A stretch of DNA of 64,000 nt from Bacteroidota bacterium (GTDB lineage: Bacteria; Bacteroidota; Bacteroidia; Cytophagales; Cyclobacteriaceae), in the NCBI GenBank assembly GCA_023428695.1, contig JAEYWY010000001.1, forward strand, positions 1 through 64,000, given 5' to 3'. The position numbers were made by a program, and so were the translations under genes. Below, piece after piece: positions 42,180-51,395 of the stretch (positions are counted from its first letter, which is position 1; every line of letters starts with the position of its first letter). A model generated the notes under the pieces. It was not told the DNA's origin and ran no database searches. It saw only the letters and a list, made by a program, of their open reading frames with translations.

Positions 42180-43298
42180 ATGGGTATACTAAGCTATTTC
42201 ATCTGGAATGGAAGTCCTGAGATTTTCGGTAACGGTACGTTTGCACTACGCTGGTACGGGCTTTTGTTCGCCCTCGGTTTTCTGATCAGTCAGCAGATTC
42301 TTTACTACGTCTATAAGCGTGAAGGCAAACCACAAAGTGATGTGGACACGCTCACGATCTACATGGTGATTGCCACCATCCTCGGCGCGCGGCTCGGCCA
42401 CGTCATCTTTTATCAACCGGAATTGTTTCTCGAAAATCCGCTTGGAATTTTTCTTCCGTTTGAATTCAAACCCTTCCGCTTTACAGGTCTTCAGGGACTC
42501 GCCAGTCACGGGGCAGCGTTCGGAATCCTGTTTGCATTGTGGCTTTACAGTCGCAAGAAGAAACCTGGACAATCTTATCTTCAGGTTGTCGACAGGATTG
42601 TTATCGTCGTAGCATTGACCGGTGCACTTATCCGCCTCGGTAATTATTTTAACTCCGAGATCATTGGGATACCTACCGATAAGAGTTGGGGTGTTGTTTT
42701 TGTGAATCCTTTCACATCCACAATAGAAGACGAACGATTTGATACCAAGGGTATTCTGGAATCGGTGGAGTTCATTCCGAATGACAGTATCGAAAGCCCC
42801 GGTGTGGGACTCAAGCCACTTAACATCTATCTGTTTTTCAAGAAGGGTACACGCGAACAGGAGGCGCACCAGTTTGCAGAACGACAAGCGGTGCGTGCAC
42901 TTGATAATGCCGGTCCGGAACGCTTCTTTGAAACCAGGGATGACTATACCGACGTATCAGTGGTGCGTGAAGAGGGTGGAACGTATGCTGCACGAATCAC
43001 GACATTGGGAGTTGCGCGCCACCCCGCCCAGCTTTATGAGTCAATCGCCTGCGTGGTGTTGTTTGTATTGCTGTTTGCGGTCTGGTCGCGTTATAAAGAA
43101 AATGTGCCGCCCGGCCGGTTGTTGGGCATTTTCCTGATCTGGTGTTTCGGCCTGCGTTTCGTATTTGAATACCTAAAGGAAGTCCAGGTTGCATTCGAGG
43201 AAGGTCTCTTCCTCAATATGGGACAAACACTGAGCATTCCCCTGTTTTTGGCTGGAATCGTGATTCTCTTGCTTTCGTACAGAAAAAAGGGAGCCTGA
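42180..43298 (+). CDS. lgt: prolipoprotein diacylglyceryl transferase
   Basis: The 372-residue membrane enzyme attaches diacylglycerol to the lipobox Cys of prolipoproteins, the first step in making the lipoproteins seen in this window. Family marks are LRWYGLLFALGFLISQQI, ATILGARLGHVIFYQPE, GLASHGAAFGILFALW (catalytic His region) and RHPAQLYESIACVVLFVLL. A polar insert of about 90 residues (about 180-270) between two helices, rich in E, D and R, makes it longer than the E. coli enzyme; Bacteroidota versions often carry such an insert. ATG 42180 is preferred over TTG 42171, which lies inside the promoter box. Confidence 0.95.
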   Translation: MGILSYFIWNGSPEIFGNGTFALRWYGLLFALGFLISQQILYYVYKREGKPQSDVDTLTIYMVIATILGARLGHVIFYQPELFLENPLGIFLPFEFKPFRFTGLQGLASHGAAFGILFALWLYSRKKKPGQSYLQVVDRIVIVVALTGALIRLGNYFNSEIIGIPTDKSWGVVFVNPFTSTIEDERFDTKGILESVEFIPNDSIESPGVGLKPLNIYLFFKKGTREQEAHQFAERQAVRALDNAGPERFFETRDDYTDVSVVREEGGTYAARITTLGVARHPAQLYESIACVVLFVLLFAVWSRYKENVPPGRLLGIFLIWCFGLRFVFEYLKEVQVAFEEGLFLNMGQTLSIPLFLAGIVILLLSYRKKGA

Positions 43299-43307
43299 GT
43301 TCCGATT

Positions 43308-43337
43308 TTTGAAAAAGTAGCGTTAAACTTGTATTTG
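43308..43337 (+). promoter_or_regulatory. promoter of the Omp85-like gene
   Basis: TTTG at 43308-43311 and TGTATTTG at 43330-43337 (one mismatch to TAnnTTTG), spacing 18. It ends 19 bases before the ATG. Confidence 0.5.
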
Positions 43338-43356
43338 AGGGAGATTTGCGCTACAG

Positions 43357-44811
43357 ATGTTATCCTTGATTTTATGTGTAACCCTTTCCATTTCAGGAGG
43401 ACACCAGCGGGATTTCTTACAGGTCCTTCCGTCGGACTCTGTCAGGCGCCCGATAAAATCGCTTCCTAAACCCGACAGTACCGCCCGATTCGTTCGTATT
43501 AACAGGATCTTTATTGTAGGCAACCGGATTACGCGGGACCGGATTGTGCTGCGCGAGTTGTCGCTCTCACAGGGAGATTTGATTTATTCAACAGATCTCC
43601 CAGCGATTCTTGAACTGGATCGCAAAAAACTCATCAATACGCGTCTCTTTAACCACGTTAATATCCGGACTCTGGAACTCGAGCAAGATCAGTTTGATCT
43701 GATCATTGATCTTAACGAAAGATGGTACACGTTTCCTTCTCCAATTTTCGACCTTGCTGACCGGAATTTTAATGAGTGGTGGGAAAACTATGACCATGAC
43801 TTCAGACGTGTAAACTACGGGCTGCGGCTCTATCAGTTCAACATGCGCGGACGTAATGAGACGTTGCGGTTTGTCGCGCAGTTTGGCTACGTCCGGCGTT
43901 TTGAACTTTCGTACCGGATTCCGAATCTGGACCGCGAACAAAAACACGGCATCGCATTCAATTTCGATTACTCCGAAGCAAAAAACGTCGCCTCAAAAAC
44001 GGAAGACCACAAACTCGTGTACCTGGAATCGGACTACGTCCAGCGCCTTGCCAGGGGAATGGGAATAACCTATAGTTTCAGAAATTCATTTTTTGAAACA
44101 CACGCGTTGCGGCTGGACTATCGAGTCAACAGCATCGGAGATTCATTGCGTAGCGCGAATCCGGACTACCTCGGCCCTGAAGGAACGTCGTCGCAGCAAT
44201 ACGGGATTCTGACGTACCTGTTCACATCGGATCATCGTGATTACGTTGCATACCCCTTGCACGGATATTACTTCCACGGCAGCCTGTCACGAAGCGGCTT
44301 GTTCGAAAATGATGACCTGAAGAAAACCGAGGCAGCCGTGACGTTTGCGAAATTCTTTGATCTTGGGAAGAACTTTTATCTGTCGAATAATCTGATAGGA
44401 TATATTTCAACACCTCATGATCTCCCCTATTTCAACTATGGCGCACTCGGTTATAAGACACAATTCATTCGCGGTTATGAAGTTTATGTGATCGAAGGTC
44501 CGTCTTATGCAGCTGCAAAGACCACATTGAAGAAACGTATCTTTTCGCGCCGGTATCACTGGGCAGCAATGCCAATCGAACAGTTCCGTCACATACCGAT
44601 ATCCATTTATCTGAAGACGTACGCCGATCTCGGTTACGTGAATAACTATGACAATTACCCCCAGGGAGAACGCCTCACCGGAACACTACTCTCCGGTTTC
44701 GGTGGTGGTATTGACATCGTCGGTTCGTATGACGCAGTGCTTCGCTTTGAATATAGTTTTAACGGCGAAGGCAACAATGGTTTCTTCTTTCACATCAAAA
44801 AAGAATTCTGA
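43357..44811 (+). CDS. Omp85/TamA-like outer-membrane protein with one POTRA domain
   Basis: The 484-residue protein has a probable weak signal region at the N terminus (MLSLILCVTLSISGG), then a POTRA-like domain at about residues 45-120 (VRINRIFIVGNRITRDRIVLRELSLSQGD... LFNHVNIRTLELEQDQFDLIIDLNERW). A beta-barrel of alternating strands follows, ending in FFFHIKKEF with a terminal Phe. This resembles TamA/BamA-type proteins, but with a single POTRA and a short barrel. It could be the partner of a TamB-like protein, though the two genes are 40 kb apart here. The substrate is unknown. Confidence 0.82.
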   Translation: MLSLILCVTLSISGGHQRDFLQVLPSDSVRRPIKSLPKPDSTARFVRINRIFIVGNRITRDRIVLRELSLSQGDLIYSTDLPAILELDRKKLINTRLFNHVNIRTLELEQDQFDLIIDLNERWYTFPSPIFDLADRNFNEWWENYDHDFRRVNYGLRLYQFNMRGRNETLRFVAQFGYVRRFELSYRIPNLDREQKHGIAFNFDYSEAKNVASKTEDHKLVYLESDYVQRLARGMGITYSFRNSFFETHALRLDYRVNSIGDSLRSANPDYLGPEGTSSQQYGILTYLFTSDHRDYVAYPLHGYYFHGSLSRSGLFENDDLKKTEAAVTFAKFFDLGKNFYLSNNLIGYISTPHDLPYFNYGALGYKTQFIRGYEVYVIEGPSYAAAKTTLKKRIFSRRYHWAAMPIEQFRHIPISIYLKTYADLGYVNNYDNYPQGERLTGTLLSGFGGGIDIVGSYDAVLRFEYSFNGEGNNGFFFHIKKEF

Positions 44812-44905
44812 TCCGGATTCTTCCAACACAAAGCCGTTCCGGCGTCTCAGGGATCTTAAGTAAACGCAAAATACCGAAGTGACACTAAGGCTTCCCTTCA
44901 TGTGA

Positions 44906-44937
44906 TTTGATTTTCAATCACGTTTTTTCTACATTCA
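44906..44937 (+). promoter_or_regulatory. promoter of the PorV-like/HhH barrel operon
   Basis: TTTG at 44906-44909 and TACATTCA at 44930-44937, spacing 20, approximate the -33/-7 pattern. This places transcription start near 44943 and makes the in-frame TTG at 44907 an unlikely start codon. Confidence 0.4.
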
Positions 44938-44957
44938 TCCAGCTAAAAAAAACCGTT

Positions 44958-45776
44958 GTGTATTATTTATTTTCATTTGCGCTATGCGTAGCGCTTGTGC
45001 AATCCTCTATTGCCCAAAGTGTATCTCCCGCAATCGGTGCACGTGCTCATGCGATGGGATACTCAGCAACCTGTTCCCGTGACGGCTGGTCCATTTTCAA
45101 TAACCCTGCAGGTCTTGCTGGCATCACTGCCACTGAAGCCGGCGTTGGTTTTGAACGGATCGCCGGATTTCCATCATTCGACCGATTGGGTGCATTCGCC
45201 GTTCTCCCCTGGAAAATCGGAGCAACAGCCATTGGTGCATCGCGATTTGGCGACGACCTCTATAATGAGCAGCTGATTACATTCGGTTATGCCAACCGTT
45301 TCGGGCTCGCTTCTCTTGGCGCTGCAATACGCTACATTCGTTTTCACACGGAAGGTTTTGGCGGCAAATCAGTGGCATCGGTTTCAGCAGGTGGAATCGC
45401 AGAGATAACGCCATGGCTACTGGCAGGTGCGCGGATTACCAACATCATCCAGCCCGAACTTGCAGAAGGTGAGAGACTCCCTACATTAATGTCGGCCGCG
45501 ATTGCCATCACCCATCGCAAGAAGTTTCTTGCCACGCTTGAAATTGAAAAAGACCTGGATTACGAACCCGTTATCAAAGCGGGAACCGAGTATGTGTTTC
45601 ACAAGAAGTTTGCGGTTCGCTCCGGCTTCAATCTGAACCCTGCGGCGGTGTTTGGCGGCTTTGGTATCACACGCAGTCGATTCACAATAGATTACGCTTT
45701 TTCCTGGAACACCGAAATGCCGGTGGCGCACGGGTTATCGTTGGGCTTTCATTTCATCAAAAAGGAAGGACTATGA
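44958..45776 (+). CDS. PorV/UPF0164-like outer-membrane beta-barrel protein
   Basis: From GTG 44958 the protein has 272 residues. It starts with a signal peptide (to about SSIAQS), then SVSPAIGARAHAMGYSATCSRDGWSIFNNPAGLAGI, a stretch typical of the FadL/PorV/UPF0164 superfamily (A-R-x-x-M-G... N-P-A-G-L). The rest alternates barrel strands and ends in GLSLGFHFIKKEGL. PorV-type proteins of the type IX secretion system belong to this superfamily, but no other T9SS gene is near, so the function is open. A longer start (TTG 44907) would begin inside the promoter. It overlaps the next gene by four bases (ATGA). Confidence 0.75.
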   Translation: MYYLFSFALCVALVQSSIAQSVSPAIGARAHAMGYSATCSRDGWSIFNNPAGLAGITATEAGVGFERIAGFPSFDRLGAFAVLPWKIGATAIGASRFGDDLYNEQLITFGYANRFGLASLGAAIRYIRFHTEGFGGKSVASVSAGGIAEITPWLLAGARITNIIQPELAEGERLPTLMSAAIAITHRKKFLATLEIEKDLDYEPVIKAGTEYVFHKKFAVRSGFNLNPAAVFGGFGITRSRFTIDYAFSWNTEMPVAHGLSLGFHFIKKEGL

Positions 45777-47812
45777 GACGTCTTTTATTCGTGATTGCCT
45801 TCGCCGGATGGGTTCAGGTCCTTGGTCAAAATGAGAGCGGACTAAGTCCCGAGAGTATAATGGAAAACCAGTTGTCTGTGCAGGACGACGAAGGCGACGA
45901 TCCCGAAACTGCGGAGAACTATGCACAATGGCTTGCACATCCAATCAATCTCAACCGCGCAAATCGCGATCAGCTTCGTCTGCTGGGCGTGCTTACAGAA
46001 GTGCAAATCGAAAACCTGATAACGCACCGAACGAAAAACGGCGACCTCGTATCGATTTACGAGTTACAAACTATCGATGGCTTCGACGCTGAAACATTAC
46101 GGCAACTTAGTCGCATTGCGCGCGTCATCGGACCCGGACAGCGCATTGACAAATCTTTATTCAGGAGGATAATCAACGACGGCGATCACTACCTCATGGT
46201 GCGATACGATCACGCTGTGCAAGAGAAAAAAGGATTTGCTGATGAACGCGAAGACTTCCGCTTCAACGGCAGCCCCGGAAGGATTTTGATCCGCCTGCGC
46301 TCATATCGCCCGGGTGACTACAGCGTCGGAGTAACAGCCGAAAAAGATGCTGGTGAAAAAATAGTCTGGGAACCACGGCGACGCCAGTATGGAATGGATC
46401 ACTATACATGGCACATCCAGCTTGCCGGGAAAGGCAGGTTTTCAAATGTGATCGCCGGAAACTTTTCCGCGCAGTTTGGTCAGGGCCTCGTTTGGGGCGG
46501 CGGACTTGGAATCGGAAAAGGTGCGGAAACGATCACCAGCGCACGACGCCCCGGTGTGGGATTCGTTCCGTACACTTCGGCTTACGAAGGCGGAAGTCTG
46601 CACGGACTCGCTGCAACATATGCCATCAACAAAAACGTATCTGTCAGCGCACTCTACTCCGGAGCGCACCGGGACGCTAGCCTCACTCAAAGCGATTCTG
46701 CTTCCGTTTCCTCCATCGGATCGACGGGCCTGCATCGCAATAGTCGCGAACTGCAACGCCGCAAGAACGTTAGCGAGAATGTCATGGGTGCCGTGGTTGC
46801 TTTCGAGAAGAATCGCATGCATGCAGGAATTACTGTTCAGCATGTTCGTTTCGGAGCCTCCATTACGCCGCGTGAATATCTTTACAATCACTATGCGTTT
46901 CGGGGCGACCGGAACACGAATGCAAGTATTTTCGCCAGTTACAACCGGAACAACGTCGCTTTCTTTTTTGAGTCAGCCCAAACGCTGGGACAGGGCTCCG
47001 CGCATGTAGCGGGGGTGTTGATGAGTGTAAGTCCAAATGTAGATCTGACCGTCCTTTACAGAAACTATCGCCCCCATTTTCAACCGATGTGGGCGAGCGC
47101 ATTTTCAGAAAATACAACACCAAAGAATGAAACGGGCCTTTACTGGGGTTGGAAGTACCGCTACAGCAGGAAACTCCAGTTTGCCGGTTATGTGGATTTG
47201 TTTCGGTTCAATGCGTTGAAGTTTCGCACCTATGCACCAACAAGCGGTCACGAATGGCTGATGCGTGTACAATGGCAACCCGCGAAAGCGGCATCAGTTT
47301 TCTTTCAGGTGCGCGAAGAACGCAAGTTGCGAAATACTTCTTCGGGAGAAGAAGCTCTCTACCAGCTCGAATACGTACGCAAACGAAACTTTGCCATCAA
47401 CTTTGATTTTCAGCCGTCGCAATCCCTGCGCATGAGAACACGATTGCAGATGAGTACATTATCGAAGGGTGCGCAGTTCTCTTCCGGAAACGTAGTTGCC
47501 CAGGACATCGTATGGCGTGCCGGCAAGTTCCGCTGGACGGCCCGGTACGCATTATTTGATACAGATGACTACGACAACCGCCAGTATCTGTACGAACACG
47601 ACGTGTGGCTGTCGTACTCGATGCCGGCGTACAATGGCACGGGTGTCCGGCGCTACCTGCTTGTTCAGTATAACCTGAATAAAAACTGGACGTTCTGGCT
47701 GAGGTTTGGCGCTACCCGGTACGTCGATGTTGAATCTATCGGAAACGGCGTTGACGAAATCGCAGGGAATGTTCAAAATGATATTAAATTTGAGGTGCGC
47801 ATTCAGTTATGA
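45773..47812 (+). CDS. outer-membrane barrel protein with N-terminal helix-hairpin-helix (ComEA-like) domain
   Basis: The 679-residue protein has a signal peptide (1-18, ending VLGQ). A linker follows, then a helix-hairpin-helix region at about residues 55-120: NLNRANRDQLRLLGVLTEVQIENLITHRTKNG and LQTIDGFDAETLRQLSRI, two HhH-like units as in ComEA DNA-uptake proteins. Residues about 135-679 look like a large beta-barrel with alternating aromatic strands and a final FEVRIQL. I recall similar HhH-barrel proteins across Bacteroidota with no assigned role. Its start overlaps the PorV-like gene, so the two are coupled. DNA binding at the outer membrane is a tempting but unproven idea. Confidence 0.8.
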   Translation: MRRLLFVIAFAGWVQVLGQNESGLSPESIMENQLSVQDDEGDDPETAENYAQWLAHPINLNRANRDQLRLLGVLTEVQIENLITHRTKNGDLVSIYELQTIDGFDAETLRQLSRIARVIGPGQRIDKSLFRRIINDGDHYLMVRYDHAVQEKKGFADEREDFRFNGSPGRILIRLRSYRPGDYSVGVTAEKDAGEKIVWEPRRRQYGMDHYTWHIQLAGKGRFSNVIAGNFSAQFGQGLVWGGGLGIGKGAETITSARRPGVGFVPYTSAYEGGSLHGLAATYAINKNVSVSALYSGAHRDASLTQSDSASVSSIGSTGLHRNSRELQRRKNVSENVMGAVVAFEKNRMHAGITVQHVRFGASITPREYLYNHYAFRGDRNTNASIFASYNRNNVAFFFESAQTLGQGSAHVAGVLMSVSPNVDLTVLYRNYRPHFQPMWASAFSENTTPKNETGLYWGWKYRYSRKLQFAGYVDLFRFNALKFRTYAPTSGHEWLMRVQWQPAKAASVFFQVREERKLRNTSSGEEALYQLEYVRKRNFAINFDFQPSQSLRMRTRLQMSTLSKGAQFSSGNVVAQDIVWRAGKFRWTARYALFDTDDYDNRQYLYEHDVWLSYSMPAYNGTGVRRYLLVQYNLNKNWTFWLRFGATRYVDVESIGNGVDEIAGNVQNDIKFEVRIQL

Positions 47813-47824
47813 AGCGCAGGACAA

Positions 47825-47926
47825 ATGCACGCCATCGATCAAATCACACCGGAAGTCCTTCTCGTCATGTGTATTGGCGGAATAGCTTTCGTATTAATCT
47901 TCAGAGCAATCTTCAAAAAGCGGTAG
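47825..47926 (+). CDS. possible 33-residue single-pass membrane protein
   Basis: A 34-codon frame (ATG 47825 to TAG 47926) sits 12 bases after the HhH-barrel gene. It encodes a single hydrophobic helix (PEVLLVMCIGGIAFVLIFRAIF) with a basic end (KKR). A purine-rich AGGAC lies just before the ATG. Its stop lies directly beside the stop of the convergent hexosaminidase gene. The composition is what a real small membrane protein shows, but I cannot name a family and such short frames can occur by chance. Confidence 0.4.
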   Translation: MHAIDQITPEVLLVMCIGGIAFVLIFRAIFKKR

Positions 47927-50512
47927 TCAGTTGCCCCGTATGGGAACCGTTGTCGTTTTGCTGCTCCGTCCCTCACGGTTGAAGGCCCGTAATTTCACGA
48001 TGCGATCCGAATTAATCGGACCATTATATATTCTGCTCTTAATGGTTGGCTCCTTCCCATCCGTTGTGTATCGTATGACAAACCCCGGCAATTGAATGTT
48101 GGCCTCGACTCGATTATTCCGTACGATTCCTCCCGGTGATGGTATCCGGTATTTATAACCGCTGTGATAATAGTCCAGCCGCGGCAGTTCGCGCTTACCT
48201 AATATGTTCGCGAACGCCGACCATGCCTCGCGATACAACGTGTTCCGACGCACGCTATCGGTTTCTGTCGCCCAGCGTGGCTCCGCTGCCCAGGCGCGTT
48301 CTGCAAGTCCCAGTAACTTTGGCAACAGATGATACTCCATACGTTCGGGTCCGCGAATGGTTTCCGCCCACAGGAGTCCCTGGATACCAACGATGTTTGT
48401 CTTGCCCTGATCCGTGAGTTGTTCCTTTTCACGAAAGGCAGACTTGTCAATGGGATTGCCGAGGCGATCCTCACGCAAATTGGTGAAGTAATCGTACGGT
48501 ATAAACGAGAACGGTTTATCAACATCCACATATGCTCCCCAGTAGTAGCCGGGTTCATCAAAGGATTTGTAATAAGCCATGTCGAAATACAAATGACTGA
48601 CACAGGAGAGTACGACTTTGTATCCGGCGTTTGCAAGACGGTAAGCAAGATCTTCGGAACCCCAGCCTGCGACATTGTTCCATACGTCGACGTGAACGGA
48701 TTGATCAACAAAATCCCGGTTGGGCACATACTCATCCTTTCCGTCACGTCTGATTTTTCTCAATGCAATTTCCTCCCAGCCGTAAAGCGACAGATCCTTT
48801 GACGCAAGCATCCGATTCACCCGATCGAAAAAGTAGTACCACAAATCCGCCGTACCTTTCACAGCGGGATTGTTATCGATGACCGATAGACATGGCGGGG
48901 AAATTTCCCATGCACCGGCAGGGACCTCATCACCGCCGAAGTGAATCATATTCAAAGGTGCTTTAGCGTCGTGGTACATGGCGCGTACTTCATCAACGAC
49001 ATGTTCGAGGAACGCATACGTCGACTCCATTCCAGGATCCATGACATTATCATTCCAACCCTGAACCGACTTGTATTGCGATTTGTCGTCCGGGTGGCGT
49101 AACAGGTATTCGCGCGCCTCTTTCTCCGCGCCAACGTCCATATACCTGCGATACCGTACCTCCATTGATTTTATTGCAGCGCGCGCGTGACCTGGTGTTT
49201 CTATTTCGGGAATCACAGTAACGAATCTGGTAGTCGCGTAACGAAGTATGTCAATAAAATCTTCCCGCGAATAGTAACCACTGCCATATGCGTTCAATAC
49301 ATTCGGCCCCGACCCGAATGAAGGCGGAAGGTGAACCGCGTTCGCGTGCGTATGTCCCCGACGCGAGCCAACCTCGGTAAGTTCCGGCAATCCCGGTATC
49401 TCAAGGCGCCATCCTTCGTCGTCGTTGAGATGGAGATGCAATACATTGAGTTTGTACAGAGCCATGACATCGATGAGCTTTTTTACTTGCTGCCGCGATT
49501 GAAAATTTCGCGCGACATCAAGGAAGATTGCACGGTGCGGAAACCTGGGTTCATCGATTACTTCGACGGCAGGTATAGCCGCATACCGCCTCACGGTTTC
49601 CAGCGTCACCGGCGGAATGAGTGTCTTCAAGGACTGGATTCCGTAAAATATGCCCGATGGCTCCGACGCCGATATCGCGATCTGCGTCGCGTCAACGCGA
49701 AGGCTATATGCTTCCTTCGCCATGGCAGCTTTTCGTAGTACAATGCAGTTTCGCGTCGTCCCCGATACGCTTCGGTGCGGACGTTTACCAATTATCCAGT
49801 AGATCTCTTCAATAAGATAGTCAGCGACCTTGTCGAAATCGGGATCCGCCACAATTGTGGTTGTCTCCGTTATCATGAAGAGTCCCGGATTTTCCTTGTA
49901 GGCCACTGGTGTCGGAAAAACCTTAACGAGTTCGCTCTCATCCATGTCACGTGCTCTTGTATTCTGTTCAAACAACTTCTGTGGCGTGGTGGGCGCGACG
50001 TTGTCATCCGGAGAACGACGAAACTGTTCCGGTCTGGATGAAGGAATGATGTGATAGTTATCGATCGTAATTCCTGAATCGGGTTTGTCGTCCCAAACCC
50101 AGTAAAGTCCGGCAGGCGCATCGGTAACATTTATCGCCCAATCCGATGAAACAAATAGGATTCTTAACGATTCGCCAGCTCCGAGACCTGCAAATGTCGG
50201 TTTCGGATAAAGACGAAAAAGGTCACCATTGATATATTCGATCGCGACATTGCCGGTAACTGACTCTACATCTACCGATCGGACGAAGTTGAAGTATAAG
50301 CTCCAGCCAGATTCAGGTAATGGTCGTGATGCATTATTGGTTAGCGTAAAAGCTGATAGGAACTTGTTCTCATTTTCATGATGATTCGCGATGATTTCCC
50401 AGGCAATCTTCAACCTGTTAACAGGGATTTTCTTCACCTGTCCGTGTACGGAAGTGTTTCCAAGGAGGAAAAAGAGACTTATGACAACAGTCTGTCGCAT
50501 GAAGTTCAGCAT
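47927..50512 (-). CDS. beta-N-acetylhexosaminidase (GH20) with N-terminal chitobiase-like domain
   Basis: The 861-residue exported enzyme has a signal peptide (to about VHGQ) and a CHB_HEX N-terminal carbohydrate-binding domain (about 30-170, KIAWEIIANHHENENKFLSAFTLTNN). A GH20b-type domain (about 200-330) precedes the GH20 barrel (about 335-760). The catalytic pair is in NMIHFGGDEVPAGAWE (Asp-Glu). A CHB_HEX_C-like beta domain closes the protein (about 790-861, IQLPGFVIRYTTDGKEPTIKSRIYNGP). It removes terminal GlcNAc from chitin oligomers or glycans in the periplasm or outside. It stands alone, without SusC/SusD genes nearby. Confidence 0.95.
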   Translation of the reverse strand: MLNFMRQTVVISLFFLLGNTSVHGQVKKIPVNRLKIAWEIIANHHENENKFLSAFTLTNNASRPLPESGWSLYFNFVRSVDVESVTGNVAIEYINGDLFRLYPKPTFAGLGAGESLRILFVSSDWAINVTDAPAGLYWVWDDKPDSGITIDNYHIIPSSRPEQFRRSPDDNVAPTTPQKLFEQNTRARDMDESELVKVFPTPVAYKENPGLFMITETTTIVADPDFDKVADYLIEEIYWIIGKRPHRSVSGTTRNCIVLRKAAMAKEAYSLRVDATQIAISASEPSGIFYGIQSLKTLIPPVTLETVRRYAAIPAVEVIDEPRFPHRAIFLDVARNFQSRQQVKKLIDVMALYKLNVLHLHLNDDEGWRLEIPGLPELTEVGSRRGHTHANAVHLPPSFGSGPNVLNAYGSGYYSREDFIDILRYATTRFVTVIPEIETPGHARAAIKSMEVRYRRYMDVGAEKEAREYLLRHPDDKSQYKSVQGWNDNVMDPGMESTYAFLEHVVDEVRAMYHDAKAPLNMIHFGGDEVPAGAWEISPPCLSVIDNNPAVKGTADLWYYFFDRVNRMLASKDLSLYGWEEIALRKIRRDGKDEYVPNRDFVDQSVHVDVWNNVAGWGSEDLAYRLANAGYKVVLSCVSHLYFDMAYYKSFDEPGYYWGAYVDVDKPFSFIPYDYFTNLREDRLGNPIDKSAFREKEQLTDQGKTNIVGIQGLLWAETIRGPERMEYHLLPKLLGLAERAWAAEPRWATETDSVRRNTLYREAWSAFANILGKRELPRLDYYHSGYKYRIPSPGGIVRNNRVEANIQLPGFVIRYTTDGKEPTIKSRIYNGPINSDRIVKLRAFNREGRSSKTTTVPIRGN

Positions 50513-50849
50513 TAAGGCGGGTTTGTTACCGCGTTAATAAGATAGTTTAAATGAGGTTCGGAGGAAACCCGACATGTAATCTTAACCCAAAATCGGCGGT
50601 GAGTTGATGGGCCAATGGACTTTATTTGAGCGCCCGGCTTTGTTATTTACCGTAAAAACGACAAAACGGACCGTTTCAGGCAAAAAAGCTTGACGTTAGG
50701 TTAAATCCAGAAAAATATATATATCTTTATGAAGTTAATTGACAAACCTTTCAGGACCCTCCCCAATATTCCCAATATTTTGATGAGTCAGTCTCGTTAA
50801 GTTTCTCAGTTATCGACAATTATTTTACATTCTTTTATTAGTAGTACAA
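50513..50849. other. intergenic region upstream of the RRM gene
   Basis: These 337 bases are AT-rich. On the plus strand TTGACG near 50691 and TATATCTTTATG near 50720-50731 resemble a promoter, giving the RRM gene a leader of over 100 bases. A tandem CCCAATATT occurs at 50762-50770 and 50771-50779. A long leader is common for cold-responsive RNA-binding proteins, so leader-based control is possible. No coding frame is seen. Confidence 0.45.
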
Positions 50850-51161
50850 ATGAACATTTACGTTGCCAACATCCCTTTTAAGGCATCCGAACAGGAATTG
50901 AAGGGATTATTTGAAGAGTATGGCGAAGTTTCTTCTGCCAAGATCATCATGGACAAAGTGACCCAGCGCAGCCGTGGTTTCGGTTTTATCGAAATGGCTG
51001 ACGAGGGTTCGGCCCGGCAGGCAATTTCAAGCCTGAACGGTTTCAATTTTCTCGGCAAGACTTTGGTAGTTAACGAAGCCAGACCCAAAACAGATTCTCC
51101 TCGTCCAGGTGGCGGCGGCGGTTTCAGAAATGGGGGAGGATTCAATCGCAGAGAATACTGA
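50850..51161 (+). CDS. RNA-binding protein with one RRM domain
   Basis: The 103-residue protein is a single RNA recognition motif (residues 1-80) with RNP2 IYVANIPF and RNP1 SRGFGFIEM, followed by a glycine-rich tail (GGGGGFRNGGGFN). This is the small cold-induced RRM type of cyanobacteria and Bacteroidota, thought to act as an RNA chaperone. It has a long upstream leader and an intrinsic terminator 20 bases after the stop, so it is a single-gene transcript. Confidence 0.95.
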   Translation: MNIYVANIPFKASEQELKGLFEEYGEVSSAKIIMDKVTQRSRGFGFIEMADEGSARQAISSLNGFNFLGKTLVVNEARPKTDSPRPGGGGGFRNGGGFNRREY

Positions 51162-51181
51162 TTAAATCGGAATATCCATGA

Positions 51182-51205
51182 AGGCCACCTTGTGTGGCCT
51201 TTTTT
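51182..51205 (+). terminator. intrinsic terminator after the RRM gene
   Basis: Stem AGGCCAC/GTGGCCT with loop CTTGT is followed by a T-run (51200-51205). Confidence 0.9.
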
Positions 51206-51337
51206 GTTGCGACATCACGCTTTGTTGTCACGGAGTTGTATTCCAGCTTACTATTTCGTACATTTTCTTTGACGTCGACGCATCACCCAATAATGATACT
51301 GACCAGTTAAGTTATTACTTGGCTTAACCTAAACCGA

Positions 51338-51369
51338 GGGCGTCCCGAAAACCGGGATGCCCTTTTTTT
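51338..51369 (+). terminator. terminator-like hairpin upstream of the gluconokinase gene
   Basis: A 10-bp stem (GGGCGTCCCG/CGGGATGCCC, one G-T pair) with a 5-base loop is followed by seven T residues. It lies 27 bases before the gluconokinase ATG and 130 bases after the previous terminator. It therefore ends a short separate transcript, or works as an attenuator in the kinase leader. Confidence 0.75.
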
Positions 51370-51395
51370 ATTTTTTCAATTATCTTGCCGCCTCC

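Noticed and set aside
44907..44909. TTG as start of the PorV-like gene
   Set aside because: It coincides with the TTTG of a likely -33 box; GTG 44958 begins a normal signal peptide.
46476..47009. A 177-codon frame in another phase of the HhH-barrel gene
   Set aside because: It overlaps a well-supported barrel gene on the same strand and has no domain features.
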